From Myotis daubentonii (taxonomy: Eukaryota > Chordata > Mammalia > Chiroptera > Vespertilionidae): a DNA stretch of 64,000 nucleotides. The translations under genes and the position numbers were made by a program. This document shows positions 32,490 to 42,530 of the stretch, piece by piece; position 1 is the first letter of the stretch, and the number at the start of each line of letters is the position of its first letter. Location: positions 68,531,754-68,595,753 of the forward strand of contig NC_081847.1 in assembly GCF_963259705.1 (NCBI RefSeq), read 5' to 3'. The notes beneath the pieces are model-generated. The model was given only the letters and a program-made list of their open reading frames with translations. It ran no database searches and was not told the origin of the DNA.

Positions 32490-33522
32490 ACAGAAAAAGA
32501 AACCATCAACAAAACAACAAGAAAGCCCACTGCATGGGAGAACATACTTGCCAATGTTATCCACCTATAAGGGTTTAATCTCCAACATTTACAGGGAACT
32601 CATACAACTTAACCAAAGGAAGATAAACAACCCAATCAAAAAATTGGCAATGGACCTAAATAGATACTTTTCAAAAGAAGACATGAGGAAGGCCAAGAGA
32701 CATATGAAAACATGCTCAAAGTCACTAATCATCTGAGAGATGCAAATCAAAATGACAATGCGGTACCATCTCACACCTGTCTGAATGGCTATCATCAACA
32801 AATCAACAAACGACAAGTGCTGGAGAGGATGTGGAGAAAAAGTAACCCTCGTTCACTGCTGGTGGGAATGCAGGCTAGTGCAGCCACTGTGGAGAACAGT
32901 ATGGAGTTTCCTCAAAAAACTAAATATGGAACTCCCATTTGACCCAGTGATCCCACTTATAGGAATATATCCCAAGAAACCAGAAACGCCAATCAGAAAG
33001 GATATATGCACCCCTATGTTCATAGCAACACAATTCACCATAGCTAAGATTGGAAACAGCCTAAGTGCCCATCAGCAGATGAGTGGATTAAAAACCTGTG
33101 GTACATCTACACAACGAATACTACACTGCGGTAAAAAAGAAGGAATTCTTACCATTTGCAACTGCATGGATGGAACTGCATATTTCGCATTATGCTAAGC
33201 GAAATAAGTCAGTCAGAGAAAGGTAAATATCACATGATCTCACTCATTTGTGGAATATAATGAACAACATAAACGGATAAACAAAAACAGATCCAGAGAC
33301 AGAAGCATCAATCAGACCATCAAACCTCAGAGGTAAGGTTGGGGAGGGTGGGGGCAAGGGGGAGAGATCAGCCAAAGGACTTGTATGCATGCATATAAGC
33401 CCAACCAATGGACACCAACAACAGGGGGGAAGGGCATGAGTGGGGGGGGGGGCAATGGGGAGGATAAGGACACATATATTACATATACCTTAATCAATAA
33501 AGAAAAAAAAGGAAAAAATAAA
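32490..33522 (+). mobile_element. 5'-truncated L1 LINE, 1.03 kb
   Basis: A younger L1 insertion holds the C-terminal end of ORF2, then a bat L1 3' UTR ('CATGATCTCACTCATTTGTG', 'GGAATATAATGAACAACATA') and an A-rich tail. The target duplication TAAAAAACTGCAGGTC is a perfect 16 bp at 32474-32489 and 33523-33538. G runs at 33423-33451 lie in the 3' UTR. The 5' truncation is typical of target-primed reverse transcription. It is not capable of movement. Confidence 0.93.
32548..33198 (+). pseudogene. L1 ORF2 C-terminal remnant
   Basis: One frame from 32548 reads through '[17 protein letters not shown]', '[19 protein letters not shown]' and '[11 protein letters not shown]', then TGA at 32734, '[14 protein letters not shown]', TGA at 32782, and '[19 protein letters not shown]', '[14 protein letters not shown]'. 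These are the standard motifs of the end of L1 ORF2p, including the Cys-rich C-terminal region. Both stops could be CGA changed to TGA by CpG decay. A frameshift lies upstream near 32548 and another near 33078, after which 'DEWIKNLWYIY' is legible in a different frame. No domain is intact. Confidence 0.9.
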
Positions 33523-33538
33523 TAAAAAACTGCAGGTC

Positions 33539-33743
33539 CCTGCCCCACCATGCACCACTGATTTCTGTTTTCCAGAAATAACCATTTTTAGCAATTTTAG
33601 CATTTCTATGAGTATCTACCTTTGTATTTTTTCAGTAATATGTTTATATTGCTACTTGTTCATTTTTTCTGGGTCGTTACCTCCTGTTTTCCTTTTGTAA
33701 AAGAAAATTATGAGGATTTAGTTCTCATATCAGCCCTGCTCAC
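33539..33743. other. Unassigned A/T-rich DNA
   Basis: T/A-rich sequence between the L1 and a MIR, possibly old L1 material ('CTATGAGTATCTACC', 'GTAATATGTTTATATTGC'). Not named. Confidence 0.35.
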
Positions 33744-33965
33744 ACCATATAGAGCATGGGCTCTGGAGCCAGACTACCCGAGTTCAAATTCTGCCTAGCA
33801 GGTGACCCAGAGTAAGTCATTCCACCCCTCTTGGTCAGAGTCTCCCCAGCTGTAAGGTGGGAATGATGAGCATGTGCCTCACGGAGTGGCTGGGAGAATT
33901 GGACAAGTGAACATGCAGGAAACACGGGGAACTAAGTTCATGAGCCTAAGGAAATGTTCGTTAAA
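33744..33965 (+). repeat. MIR SINE
   Basis: Well preserved: 'AGAGCATGGGCTCTGGAGCC', 'AGACTACCCGAGTTCAAATT', 'CTGCCTAGCAGG', 'CAGAGTAAGTCATTCC', 'CCCCAGCTGTAAGGTGGG' and 'TGGGAGAATTGGACAAGTGA', ending 'GAAATGTTCGTTAAAC'. Confidence 0.85.
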
Positions 33966-34149
33966 CAAATAAAAACAGTTTGCAGCACAGGTTCCCTCTT
34001 TAGCTGATTTCGGCCCGTGGCCACCACTAAGCATCTGCCCTGGTCCAACCTCCTTACTCTACAGACGGGGGCTCGTTTGGGGCCCAGAAAGAGGAGGGCA
34101 CCTGCTCGGGCATGCAGACAGCTCCTTGGTCCTAGAAAGGTCTAGGACT

Positions 34150-34515
34150 GGAATTTCCTTTGGATGCATTTCAGCCATTAAATCCGTGTGCCCTGGAAGC
34201 CAAGCAGCTCATTTCCATTGAAGACAGAGAGGTCAAAGCTCCCTCAAACTATAGATACTTCTCTAATTGCCTGGCCTGCCCCGAATTCATCGTGATCATT
34301 AGCAGAGCCCCCTGTGCTCCGGCTGAGAGAGGAGAGGGAGGCCCAGACATATCATTGCTCATCTAAATTTTTAATAATGCTCCGATCCTCAGATCATCGG
34401 GGTAATCAAACCCAAATTAGCCTGATACTCAAAGCCTCAGAATAACAAGGGGAGTGAAAGGGATAATGTTTCTTTAATGAAAATTTCATCAATGCAGATT
34501 TCTCATTGAATGTTA
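34150..34515. promoter_or_regulatory. Candidate conserved non-coding element (unverified)
   Basis: A repeat-free block with dense ATTA/TAAT and GATTA-like words: 'GCCATTAAATCC', 'TCGTGATCATTAGC', 'AATTTTTAATAATGC', 'GGGGTAATCAAACCC', 'CTTTAATGAAAATTTCAT'. CpGs are partly kept. One short frame opens here but it has no domain. It resembles a developmental non-coding block. There is no alignment behind the call. Confidence 0.25.
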
Positions 34516-34979
34516 AGGGTCTTGGCGTGACGCCAGCATCAGAGCAGACTGCTGTGACATTGACCTTTGTCCCTCAGAGGGAGACACAAGTGCAGAGTCT
34601 GGCTGACTTCACCTGCTCAGAGACAACCCAGGTGGCCGTCCTTGAAGCTCAAACGAAGGAAGACCTTGAGCCAGGGGGCAAGTCAGCTCAACCCCCAAAC
34701 CTCCCCCACCCTTGCTCCACCCAGCCAGTCCTTTCCAGGTTCCTCTCCAAGCTCCAAGCCTCAGCCCCTCCCTCGTTTCTCAGTGTCTCAGCCCCTCACT
34801 GTCCCCCACCTGCTCCTCCTGAGACCTCCCATACCTGGCTCATAGCACCTCCCTTCTCCAGCTGCTCAGGCCTCATCCTGGGATTAGTTTGCTTTCCTCT
34901 TCCTTCCTCCATTCCATCCATCAGCCTGGTCTTCACAGATAAATCCCAAAGCTGGCACTGGCAACCCTAGTTACCCTTC

Positions 34980-35520
34980 CCACCCCATGGTGGCCTTCTC
35001 ATGGGTCCAGCTGCTTCTGTCCTCATCCTCAGTCTATCTGTACACAGGGTCTGAGAGTCCATATAAAACTCAGAGTACATCACCCCTCTGCTCAGTCCTG
35101 TCCCATGGCTCCGGTCACGCACAGTGAGCGTTAACATCCTTGCAGTGTTCTACAAGGTCTTTCATGGATCCGGCTATGTCACCTGACCCCAGCTGCACAC
35201 AGTCCGCCTCCCACGTCCCTACAGCCACTCTGGCCCTCCCTGCTCCTCACCAGCAGGCTTCGCACTGGCTGTGCCCTCTGCCTTGAACCATCTTCCCCCC
35301 AGGATCCATGTGTCCCTGCCTCGTTTCCTCAGGACACTTGTCACCATCTCAGTGAGTCCCTCCCTGGGGGGTCCACTTAACTACTCCTATTACTCCCTCG
35401 CTATCCTGCTGCACTGCTCCTGGCCGTCATCACCACTGGCCCATTATATCCCCGATCACTGATCCTTCTCACGTTCGTGGTCTCTCTTGCTGGCTAACAT
35501 GTGAGGGATCCGGGACCTTG
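34980..35520 (+). repeat. L2 LINE fragment
   Basis: It has 'CCATATAAAACTCAGAGTAC', 'ATCACCCCTCTGCTCAG', 'CCATGGCTCCGGTCACGCAC', 'CTACAAGGTCTTTCATGG', 'CTTCGCACTGGCTGTGCCCT', 'CTGCCTTGAACCATCTTCC' and 'CTCAGGACACTTGTCACC', the expected order for the end of L2 ORF2 and the 3' UTR. Confidence 0.75.
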
Positions 35521-35639
35521 TTTGCTTTTCTTTTCTGCTTCCTCGAAGAGAGCTTAGTGCCCAGAAGGAGTGCAATGCGGTTTGCCGGGTGAAGACATAC
35601 ATCAGAGCAAAGTTGGACATGCCTTTTAGAATAAGTACT

Positions 35640-35820
35640 AATGGAGTACCTACTACGTGTCAGGCTGGTTCAAGGTCCTGGAACACACTAGAGCAGCGGT
35701 CACCAACCTTTCGGACCTCACAGACCACCGGTTGGCAGCCGCTGCTCTAGAGAAGAAAAGAGAAAGAGGCCCTGCCCTCGTGGGATGACCTGACCTCCAC
35801 GTGGACACTACTCAAGCAAG
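35640..35820 (-). repeat. L2 3'-end fragment interrupted by a 51-bp hAT
   Basis: The left part has 'GGAGTACCTACTACGTGTCA' and 'GGCTGGTTCAAGGTCCTGGA'. The right part has 'GAGGCCCTGCCCTCGTGGGA', the reverse complement of the L2 3' UTR. A miniature hAT lies between them. Confidence 0.6.
35694..35744. mobile_element. Miniature hAT transposon, 51 bp
   Basis: Left end 'CAGCGGTCACCAACC' and right end 'GGTTGGCAGCCGCTG' are imperfect inverted repeats, leaving about 21 bp between them. Target duplications CACTAGAG (35686-35693) and CTCTAGAG (35745-35752) match at 7 of 8 positions. Such a short copy is little more than the two ends and probably arose by internal deletion. Confidence 0.88.
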
Positions 35821-35944
35821 CAGGCAGCTGACCAGCATCAGCTGCAGACAGAGCTGGGGGAACGCACGTCCACAAACAGGCCCTCTGAGCTGAGCTCTAA
35901 GAATGAGAGCAATCCACCCATTTGAAGATTGGGTGAGGAGTGCA

Positions 35945-35985
35945 AAGGGTTAGCTTTTCCTAAAAAAAAAAAAAAAGTGGGGGGG
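35945..35985. repeat. A-rich/G-rich run
   Basis: A run of about fourteen A is followed by GTGGGGGGGAAG. Confidence 0.8.
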
Positions 35986-36059
35986 AAGAGGCCTTTGCCT
36001 TCAGCCACAGTGACCGAGGGGGACAATATGAGATGGTGGGGGTCCTGCTGGGCCTCATG

Positions 36060-36195
36060 ATAACAATAGCAGCTAATGTTCATTGAAATTTACCATGTGC
36101 CCCTTCACATATATCATCTCATTTAATCCTCACAACAGCCTGAGAGGTAGGGAGTGTGACTAGCCCCATTTCACAGATGCAGAAACTGGTTAATT
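36060..36195 (-). repeat. MIR SINE
   Basis: The stretch reads 'AGCTAATGTTCATTGAAATT', 'TACCATGTGCCCCTTCACAT', 'ATCTCATTTAATCCTCACAA', 'CAGCCTGAGAGGTAGGGAGT' and 'CCCCATTTCACAGATGCAGA', the reverse complement of a MIR. Confidence 0.8.
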
Positions 36196-36478
36196 CGTCA
36201 TTACTCAGCCAGTTGCAATAGTGCTCTTTAACATGGTAATGCTCCAAGCCCAGTGACGTACAATAACCCGTACTTCTCAGGGCACATTGCCGCCGGTCCT
36301 CTTTTTCCATGAGTTACATTCTTAAGGGATTCGCCTCAGCTTGTTCTTGCCCAAGTCCCTCTGACCAGCTGACCATCAGATTCGGGGCTCACCTGCTCTC
36401 TAGCCATTCAGACCGCCTCGTCTTCAGGGGAGCTTTTCCATGTCCCCAGCTGAACTGTGTTGCTTTTAGTCACTTACC

Positions 36479-36909
36479 TCTGCCGAGCCGGCACAGCCTT
36501 GGGTGACCCTGTTGGGGGCGGTGAAGGATGGGGAAAAGCTGGGTCTGGGTGAGATGCTGCTTCTCTGATGGAGAGACAGAGCCACGGCCTGCAAGCCGAG
36601 TCTTTATTTTACAGGCAGATTCCATGAGGCAAAGTAAGGGCGTGGTCAAGATGTTTACAATGTTCGCACGGGTTTCAGATCTACTCAATTACATGCACCT
36701 GATCAAGCTTTGTTTACTTGCTGCGCCTCCCACAGCCCATATCACTCAGCCACATGGGGCCACGGGTTCGGACCATAAGGTCAAGCTTACAGCTATTGCC
36801 TTCGACTATAATTGTGCTGGGACTTACACGTCGCTTTGCCCCGAGAGGATCGTGCCCTCTCATGAGTCCCAGGCTTGAACCTGTCTGAACGCTGTAGCCG
36901 CTCTCCACG
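36479..36909 (-). mobile_element. Solo LTR, ~431 bp, class II (ERV2)-like, copy 2
   Basis: It matches 30728-31166 through most of its length, in the same orientation. It has its own flanking near-duplicate hexamer, CTTACC at 36473-36478 and CTTAAC at 36910-36915 (5 of 6), so it is an independent insertion. 'GTCTTTATTTTACAGG' contains the complement of AATAAA. It lacks a ~20-bp segment near the left end relative to copy 1, and has a few extra bases ('AAGATGTTTACAATG') in the middle. Its termini have decayed (TCTG... and ...CACG). No viral gene is present. Confidence 0.78.
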
Positions 36910-37195
36910 CTTAACCCTTTGACATATCCGTGCCTCTTGTCACTAATTTCCTAGGCAACGTGTCAGGGGAGAAGCAGCCCTCACAGCCACACACAACACA
37001 CTAAGCGGGCGCCCTCCTGACAGAGCAGCACCACTCAGTCTCAGATGTGGGGAAAACCACCTTCCACCTGAGACTCAGGTTACCAATCGCAAAACGAGTG
37101 GGTTTTAGCTGATTTCCAAGGGCTCCTCTGACTGGAATGTCCTATGACTTCCATATGTTAGAATTCTTAAGATTCCATTCTATTCTTCTTGCTCT

Positions 37196-38170
37196 TTTAA
37201 TTACTCAACAAATACAAATCAATAACTCATTCTGTGGTTGGCTCTGTTCTTAGAACAGAAATGCAACAGCAAACAGACAGCCTTCCTTCTCTCATGCGCT
37301 TGCCATTCCCGTGGGCACAAATGACAGTAAAATGGTATCATATGAGTAAATCACGTTCAGACGGTGACAAGTTCTATGCAGGACAGGGGGACATGACATG
37401 GGGGTGCAGAGGGCTTCTTCACACAGGTGGGCAGTCTCGGTAGTTGACAGCTGAGAAGAGAATAGAAGGGCATGAGGAAGCAGGTCTTGGAGAGAGCTAG
37501 AGAAGGAGCATTGGGGCAGGGAGGCGGAGGGGGTAGCATGTGCAAAGGCCCTGAGGCAGGAAGACTTGGACTTTTGGAGGAAGGACAGTGTGACTGGAAT
37601 GGAGGGAGTGAGGGGGACAGTGGGGGGAAAGGATTTGGGGAAACCTGCAGTGACTGTGCCAGGCCTTCTAGGACATGGTGGAGGTGGTCTGCTACCTTCC
37701 AGGTGCTATGGAAGCTGCTGAAACATCTACTCGGGGGTGACAGGGTCTCACTAGTATTTTACAGAGCTCACTCTCCCTCTGGGTGCCTGTAGATCAGCAG
37801 TTCTCAACCTTCTGGCCCTTTAAATACAGTTCCTCATGTTGTGACCCAACCATAAAATTATTTTCGTTGCTACTTCATAACTGTAATGTTGCTACTGTTA
37901 CGAATCGTAATGTAAATATCTGATATGCAGGGTGGTCTTAGGCGACCCCTGTGAAAGGGTCGTTCGACCGCCAAAGGGGCAGCGACCCACAGGTTGAGAA
38001 CCGCTGTAGAGAGCAGGTGCCAACTCAGGTGAAAGCACAGGGATGGAGGGCAGCGGACAGCTTGGAAGTGGATTTTGAATTCAGTGCATGTGATGGAGAG
38101 AGGGCCTGAGGATGACAGATGCTGGTCACAGGCCTGAGCGGCTAGACCACTTACTGAGAATGGGAGCACT
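37196..38170 (-). repeat. L2 LINE, interrupted by a SPIN element
   Basis: The left piece (37196-37794) reads 'ATTACTCAACAAATACAAAT', 'GTTGGCTCTGTTCTTAGAAC', 'GCATGTGCAAAGGCCCTGAG' and 'GCAGGAAGACTTGGAC'. The right piece (38015-38170) reads 'GAAGTGGATTTTGAATTCAG' and 'CCACTTACTGAGAATGGGAG'. Together they give L2 in reverse from its 3' end into ORF2. The SPIN element lies between. Confidence 0.7.
37795..38006 (+). mobile_element. SPIN hAT element, copy 1
   Basis: It starts 'CAGCAGTTCTCAACC' and ends 'GGTTGAGAACCGCTG', with the SPIN signature 'GGTCTTAGGCGACCCCTGTG' and 'AAAGGGTCGTTCGACCGCCA' close to the right end. SPIN (Space Invaders) is a non-autonomous hAT family known for horizontal transfer into several tetrapods, including vesper bats. 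The left flank is CTGTAGAT. The right flank reads TAGAG directly after the terminal CTG, consistent with a duplication CTGTAGA(T/G) in which one CTG was lost. Confidence 0.93.
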
Positions 38171-40569
38171 GGGTCTTCGGTAGTTTTGTTGAAAACTTGC
38201 CAGATCTGAAAGCCTGAGCAGCTGCGGGGCCTCCCTCAGCGCCCTGAGCACGCAGGGACCCTCCTTAGGTCACGGCGCCCCAGGCCTCAACTGGGGACTG
38301 ACCCCATCCAGATGTGGAGGCACAGGAAGCCCAGCCTCTGCCAGTGGTCTGGGCAGAGCCAAGCCCAAGATTCATGGAGGAAGCTGAGGCGCCGGCGATC
38401 CTTCAAAGAGCACCTCACCCATCACCATCCCCCGCAACCCCAAACCACAGGAGGAGGCTGCATTCTCACAGGGCCCTGCGGGGCTGCCATTTGGACTTGA
38501 GTAAGGCTGCGCTCTCAGCCCCAGCCTCCTCCATGAGCCCGTGCGAAAGACTGGGAAATAAATTTAACTGCAAAAAAAAAGTCAAGATTTTGATGCTGGG
38601 TTTAATCAAGGGCCCATTTTTCATTGGTCCAGCTCCCGCACTTCTCAGAAGACTCAAGGCGTTCAGTTTTTACACTAAGACTTTTTTTTAGTGCAATTTA
38701 GAGAAAGAAGAAAGAGGAAAAAGGGGGGAGAGAAAAGTGAGCAGGAGAAAGAGGACTTTCAACATCCATATGAGAAGGATAGGCTCTCAGATCTCAGTCC
38801 AGAGGTTGCACTGACAGAACACACACATTCAGCCAGTTTTGCCGTTTAAACTCTGGAGATGTTGGGGGCTCGATGTCAGATGTTGGGCAGAGAAACATGC
38901 ACATAAGAACCGAGTTTTGTCTGCGTTATCCCTTATGGGACGTTGGTAACTTTCTCACCTCGGCATCGGCATCAAAAAGACCCCTCAGAATTAGCAGCCC
39001 TACTGTGTGCCAGTGTGAATGTCTCAGCGCATATCAGGCCATCGCAGCCCTCCCAGGACCTCTGAAGGCAGCGCTGCTCTCAGGCCCACTCCCAGGGACC
39101 GGAGAGCTTTCTCAGTCAGACCTGCCCTGGGAGGTGGGATGAGAGCCCAGTGCATCCCCATCCACCAGCCCCTCTTTCTCCAAAGAGACACCCTGAAGGA
39201 GTCAGCCGTTTCATATTCTGGGCAAATAGATGATTCGTTCCCAGTTGTCGTTGGCCTTTGGGGAGCCCAACCTGGACGTACATAGAGGGAGGGTTCTCAA
39301 GGAGGGTGGGCCTGGCTTTCCTGGATGAGTCCACTTCTGGATGGAGCCGGAGTGGGGACCTGGCACCTCGAAGCTCCCCTTGTCTCCCAGGCAAGACCCT
39401 GTGCTGATCCTGCTGGCTCCTCGCCCACCTGCCCCAGCCAACCACCGCCCGGCACACCCCACAGTCAGAGCAGAGAACGGACAGCCACAGGCAGCAGGTC
39501 CTCAAGAGGCAGCCCGCCAACATCGAGACGCGAACGCCGGCCCGTGTGTGAGAACCTGAGACCTCCTCGCTGTGGGTCATTGTGCCTCTTCCCTGGCAAC
39601 AAATCATTGAAACCGGAAAACAAGGGCATCGTGTTCTGATGATCTGGAGCTTCTTTCATTGTTACATGTATCCCTTGACACGAAGCAGTATCCGCGTTAA
39701 GCGAAGCTTCAGCGTCAGTGAAAAAAATGGTTTTGCCAAGACCCTGCCTTATCTTTCTCTCAGAGGCAACCCTCGTCCTCGTGGCGTCGGCGCATGGAAG
39801 CACTGGTTGGAAAGACAGGAGCGTGCGAAGGTCTTTTTCCCCTGAGATACAGCGTTGTGATACTTGGAGACAAGCAGATTTCATCCACTAACAGCAGATA
39901 TATCAACCGACGGGAATTACTTATTAGGGCCATTGGGGAAGCAGATAGGAATTATTCTTTCCTTCTAAACAAATGTTTGTGTTGTGACAGCATCCTAGGA
40001 GGCAAACAAGGGAGGGCATGAACATAACTCTAAGACAGAAAGAAAACCACTGTGTTCTTAAAGAAATATGTACACAGTAAGTGAGAGAATGCATAACAGA
40101 ATGTGTTTATGGATTCTGAGTTGTGCCAAAACCAAAACAATTTTTAAGAAAATATTTGTAGCATCATCGGCAACCTTGAACAGATGGTGTTCCAATGTCT
40201 TTAGTATTCAATGGGCCACCCAGGGATTAAAGCAGTATTTAAGAAGGAATGAAAAGTTAAACTAGAGCGAATGTCCTGAGTTCCTAACCAAAAAGAAAAG
40301 TGTGGGGACAGAAAAGAAAGTCTGGATCGAGCAACTGGGTGATGAGTGGACCTGTATGTGCTCAGTGTTGGCGATGTGCAGAGGCTTTGGGTATGGTCTC
40401 CTGTCCCCAAGGATATCACAGGATAGTGGGGAAAACAGATCTATCACCTGAGAGTTACAATTCGATGGGTGATGAAAAACTAATCAGAAAGTGTTATTTG
40501 AATACTTAAGTGATAAAGATGAGTGTGGATTTCTATTAGATCTTAGATAGACCCAAAACTTTGCACAAT
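38171..40569. other. Unassigned non-coding DNA
   Basis: About 2.4 kb without a gene or a nameable repeat. Between 39465 and 39884 a 139-codon minus-strand frame and overlapping plus-strand frames are all open, with no domain, so none is called. The part 39640-39880 keeps several CpGs ('TATCCGCGTTAAGCGAAGC') and could be an old DNA transposon or conserved sequence; I cannot say which. Confidence 0.4.
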
Positions 40570-40985
40570 GAGGCCCCTGCCATCTTTCTGGTCTCATTCT
40601 ATGTGACAACCCCTTCTTGCCCACCCTTCTGAGAACTCCAGACACTTCGGTCATTTTTAAGTTCTTCAATGTGACCAGTTCTGTTCTACCTCAGGGCCTT
40701 TGCACAGGCCGTTCCTTCCATCGTAAATATCTTGTCTTCCACACCTTCAGCCAACTAGCCCCTTCATCTTTAGGGGCCCAACTTAATTGTCACTTCTTCT
40801 AATAGACCTTCCCTGATGAAGTATACCCTGTCCAAAGTATGCCCCCCCCATATTCTCCATCTCACTTCATGATTTTTTTTTCATTCAACACATTTTACGG
40901 ACTGCCTAACGATATTCCAGGCACTTTTCTAGAAGCCAGAGATAAAGCATCAAGCAAACCAACAAACACTGCAGCACGCGGCACT
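40570..40985 (+). repeat. L2 LINE fragment
   Basis: The order 'CTGGTCTCATTCTATGTGAC', 'CTACCTCAGGGCCTTTGCAC', 'AGGCCGTTCCTTCCATCG', 'AACTTAATTGTCACTTCTTC' and 'AGACCTTCCCTGATGAAG' is sense L2. From about 40880, 'TTCATTCAACACATTTTACG' and 'GCCAGAGATAAAGCATCAAG' look like an L2 3' end in the opposite orientation, so two L2 pieces may meet here. Confidence 0.65.
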
Positions 40986-41882
40986 TGTGGAGTTTCTGTT
41001 TTATTTCGTGGAAGAAAGGAGTAGCCCCAATGGAAATTGCTGGAGGGCATTAGGTGCCCTGGAGGTCAATAAAGCAGGAAGGAGAGAGCAGTGCTCTATC
41101 TCTGGCTCTGCTCTGGGGGAACCCAAGTGGAGACACTGTTCATAGCATCGATCGCAAAAATATTGGGGACCCTCTGGGAGTATAAGATGCAGTGGGGGTG
41201 AACCCACTTCACCTGAGATTTGTGATGGTCGCTGGGAACCAGGACACTCACCTGAGGATATATTCTGACATCATCACACACTCCGCTTTCTTTCCTCGGA
41301 CTACTTGGCTCTTCCAGTTTTATTTCTCTTCCACTTAGCGGCTGTCTGCTTCCCCTGGGCAGCACAATACACAGGGGAGCTTTATAACAACCTTGACATT
41401 CTCCATTCTATGGCGAGAAAGAACAATGGTGGGTGCGTGAGCCTTAACAGAGACGAAAGATGCCCCCTCTTTTGTTCTGGCTTCAGAGACCCTGCGACAA
41501 CATGGCGGGATCTGCATTGACTCCGGCTACACCACATCCAAGTGGACCCCCCCACTTTTTTTAAACAGTTCTCTACGAATTTTTTTTTTTCTCTGCAGGT
41601 GATTCGTTTTTTCCTCATCCACTTTGAACATATAAAATTCAACATACATCAAACATAGCACCAACTCATTTCAAAGTGTTCACCATTAATGAGGGCCCTT
41701 TCCAGGCTTCCAAGTGCCCTCTCTTATAACTAGCTTGCAGCATTTTCATAATAAAGAGTAGTTAGCATGCTTTAAATCTTCACTGATTTAGAAATTATTT
41801 CCAAGAAATCCACTAGTTGATTTGTTACCAGTATGGGGTGTGGTTTTTTTTTCATTTGAAGTCTGCTTTACAAAATCATCTA
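40986..41882. other. Unassigned non-coding DNA
   Basis: No gene. Short T runs lie at 41580-41590 and 41846-41853. No repeat was named. Confidence 0.45.
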
Positions 41883-42472
41883 TCTATATAAAACCCTAAT
41901 ATGCAAATAGACCAAACAGTGGAACAACTGAACAACCAAATGACCTTCTCCACCTCCCCCTGCTCCTGAGGGGCAATCGGGGCCAGCAGCCGCCTCTCGC
42001 ACCCGCTGCCAGTGCCGGAGCTGCCACTCGCAACTGGTGCTGGAGCTGCCGCTCGCACCCACTGCCAGTGCCGGACCCGCTTGCACCCATAGCTGGCGCC
42101 AGAACCACCACTAGCACCCACTGCCAGCACCTGGCACCAGTCCTGATTGCTCAGCACCAGTTCCAATCACTTGGCACCATCAATGATCTCTGAGGGCTTC
42201 TCCACCTCCCCCTGCTCCTGAGGGGCGATCAGGACAGCAGCCACCGCTCGCACCTGCTGCTGGCGCTGGCCCCAATTGCTCTGCGCCATCAGCGGGTGAG
42301 AGCAGGGCTGGCGCCGTCAGTGCATGGGAGCGGAGGCAGCGGAGGCGGGGCTGCCGGCAGACAGGGGACCAGGGGCCACGGAGGATGGGCCGAGACCCGC
42401 CCCTGTGCCCACCGCAGCCTTGCGGCCCACAGTTCCTTTCAAGGTGCATGAATTCGTGCACTGGGCCCCTAG
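41883..42472 (+). mobile_element. Complete non-autonomous Helitron, 590 bp (HeliBat-type)
   Basis: It starts 'TCTATATAAAACCCTAATAT' after an A and ends with the hairpin 'GTGCATGAATTCGTGCAC', then 'TGGGCCCCTAG', before a T. That gives the full Helitron rule set: A|TC at the start, a 3' hairpin, CTAG|T at the end. The interior is GC-rich and repetitive, with 'GCCAGTGCCGGAGCTGCC'-type units. A 30-bp stretch at 41945-41974 is repeated exactly at 42197-42226. The frames it opens (Cys/Gly/Ala rich) show no Rep or helicase motif. The source of the GC-rich interior is unknown. Confidence 0.9.
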
Positions 42473-42530
42473 TTTTCTTATCTCCTCCAACTAGAGTAAT
42501 AGTTGTTAATTCAGATTGTAGCTGAAACAG

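Noticed and set aside
30728..36909. A complete provirus bounded by the two similar LTRs
   Set aside because: Each LTR has its own flanking hexamer duplication, and the 5.3 kb between them is MIR, L1, L2 and unique sequence with no retroviral genes. They are two solo LTRs.
36910..36960. A piggyBac-type TTAA end ('TTAACCCTTTGACA')
   Set aside because: There is no second TTAA-flanked inverted end nearby; a match this short is expected by chance.
39640..39880. An old Tigger/mariner DNA transposon suggested by 'CCGCGTTAAGCGAAGC'
   Set aside because: I could not find matching inverted ends or a TA duplication.
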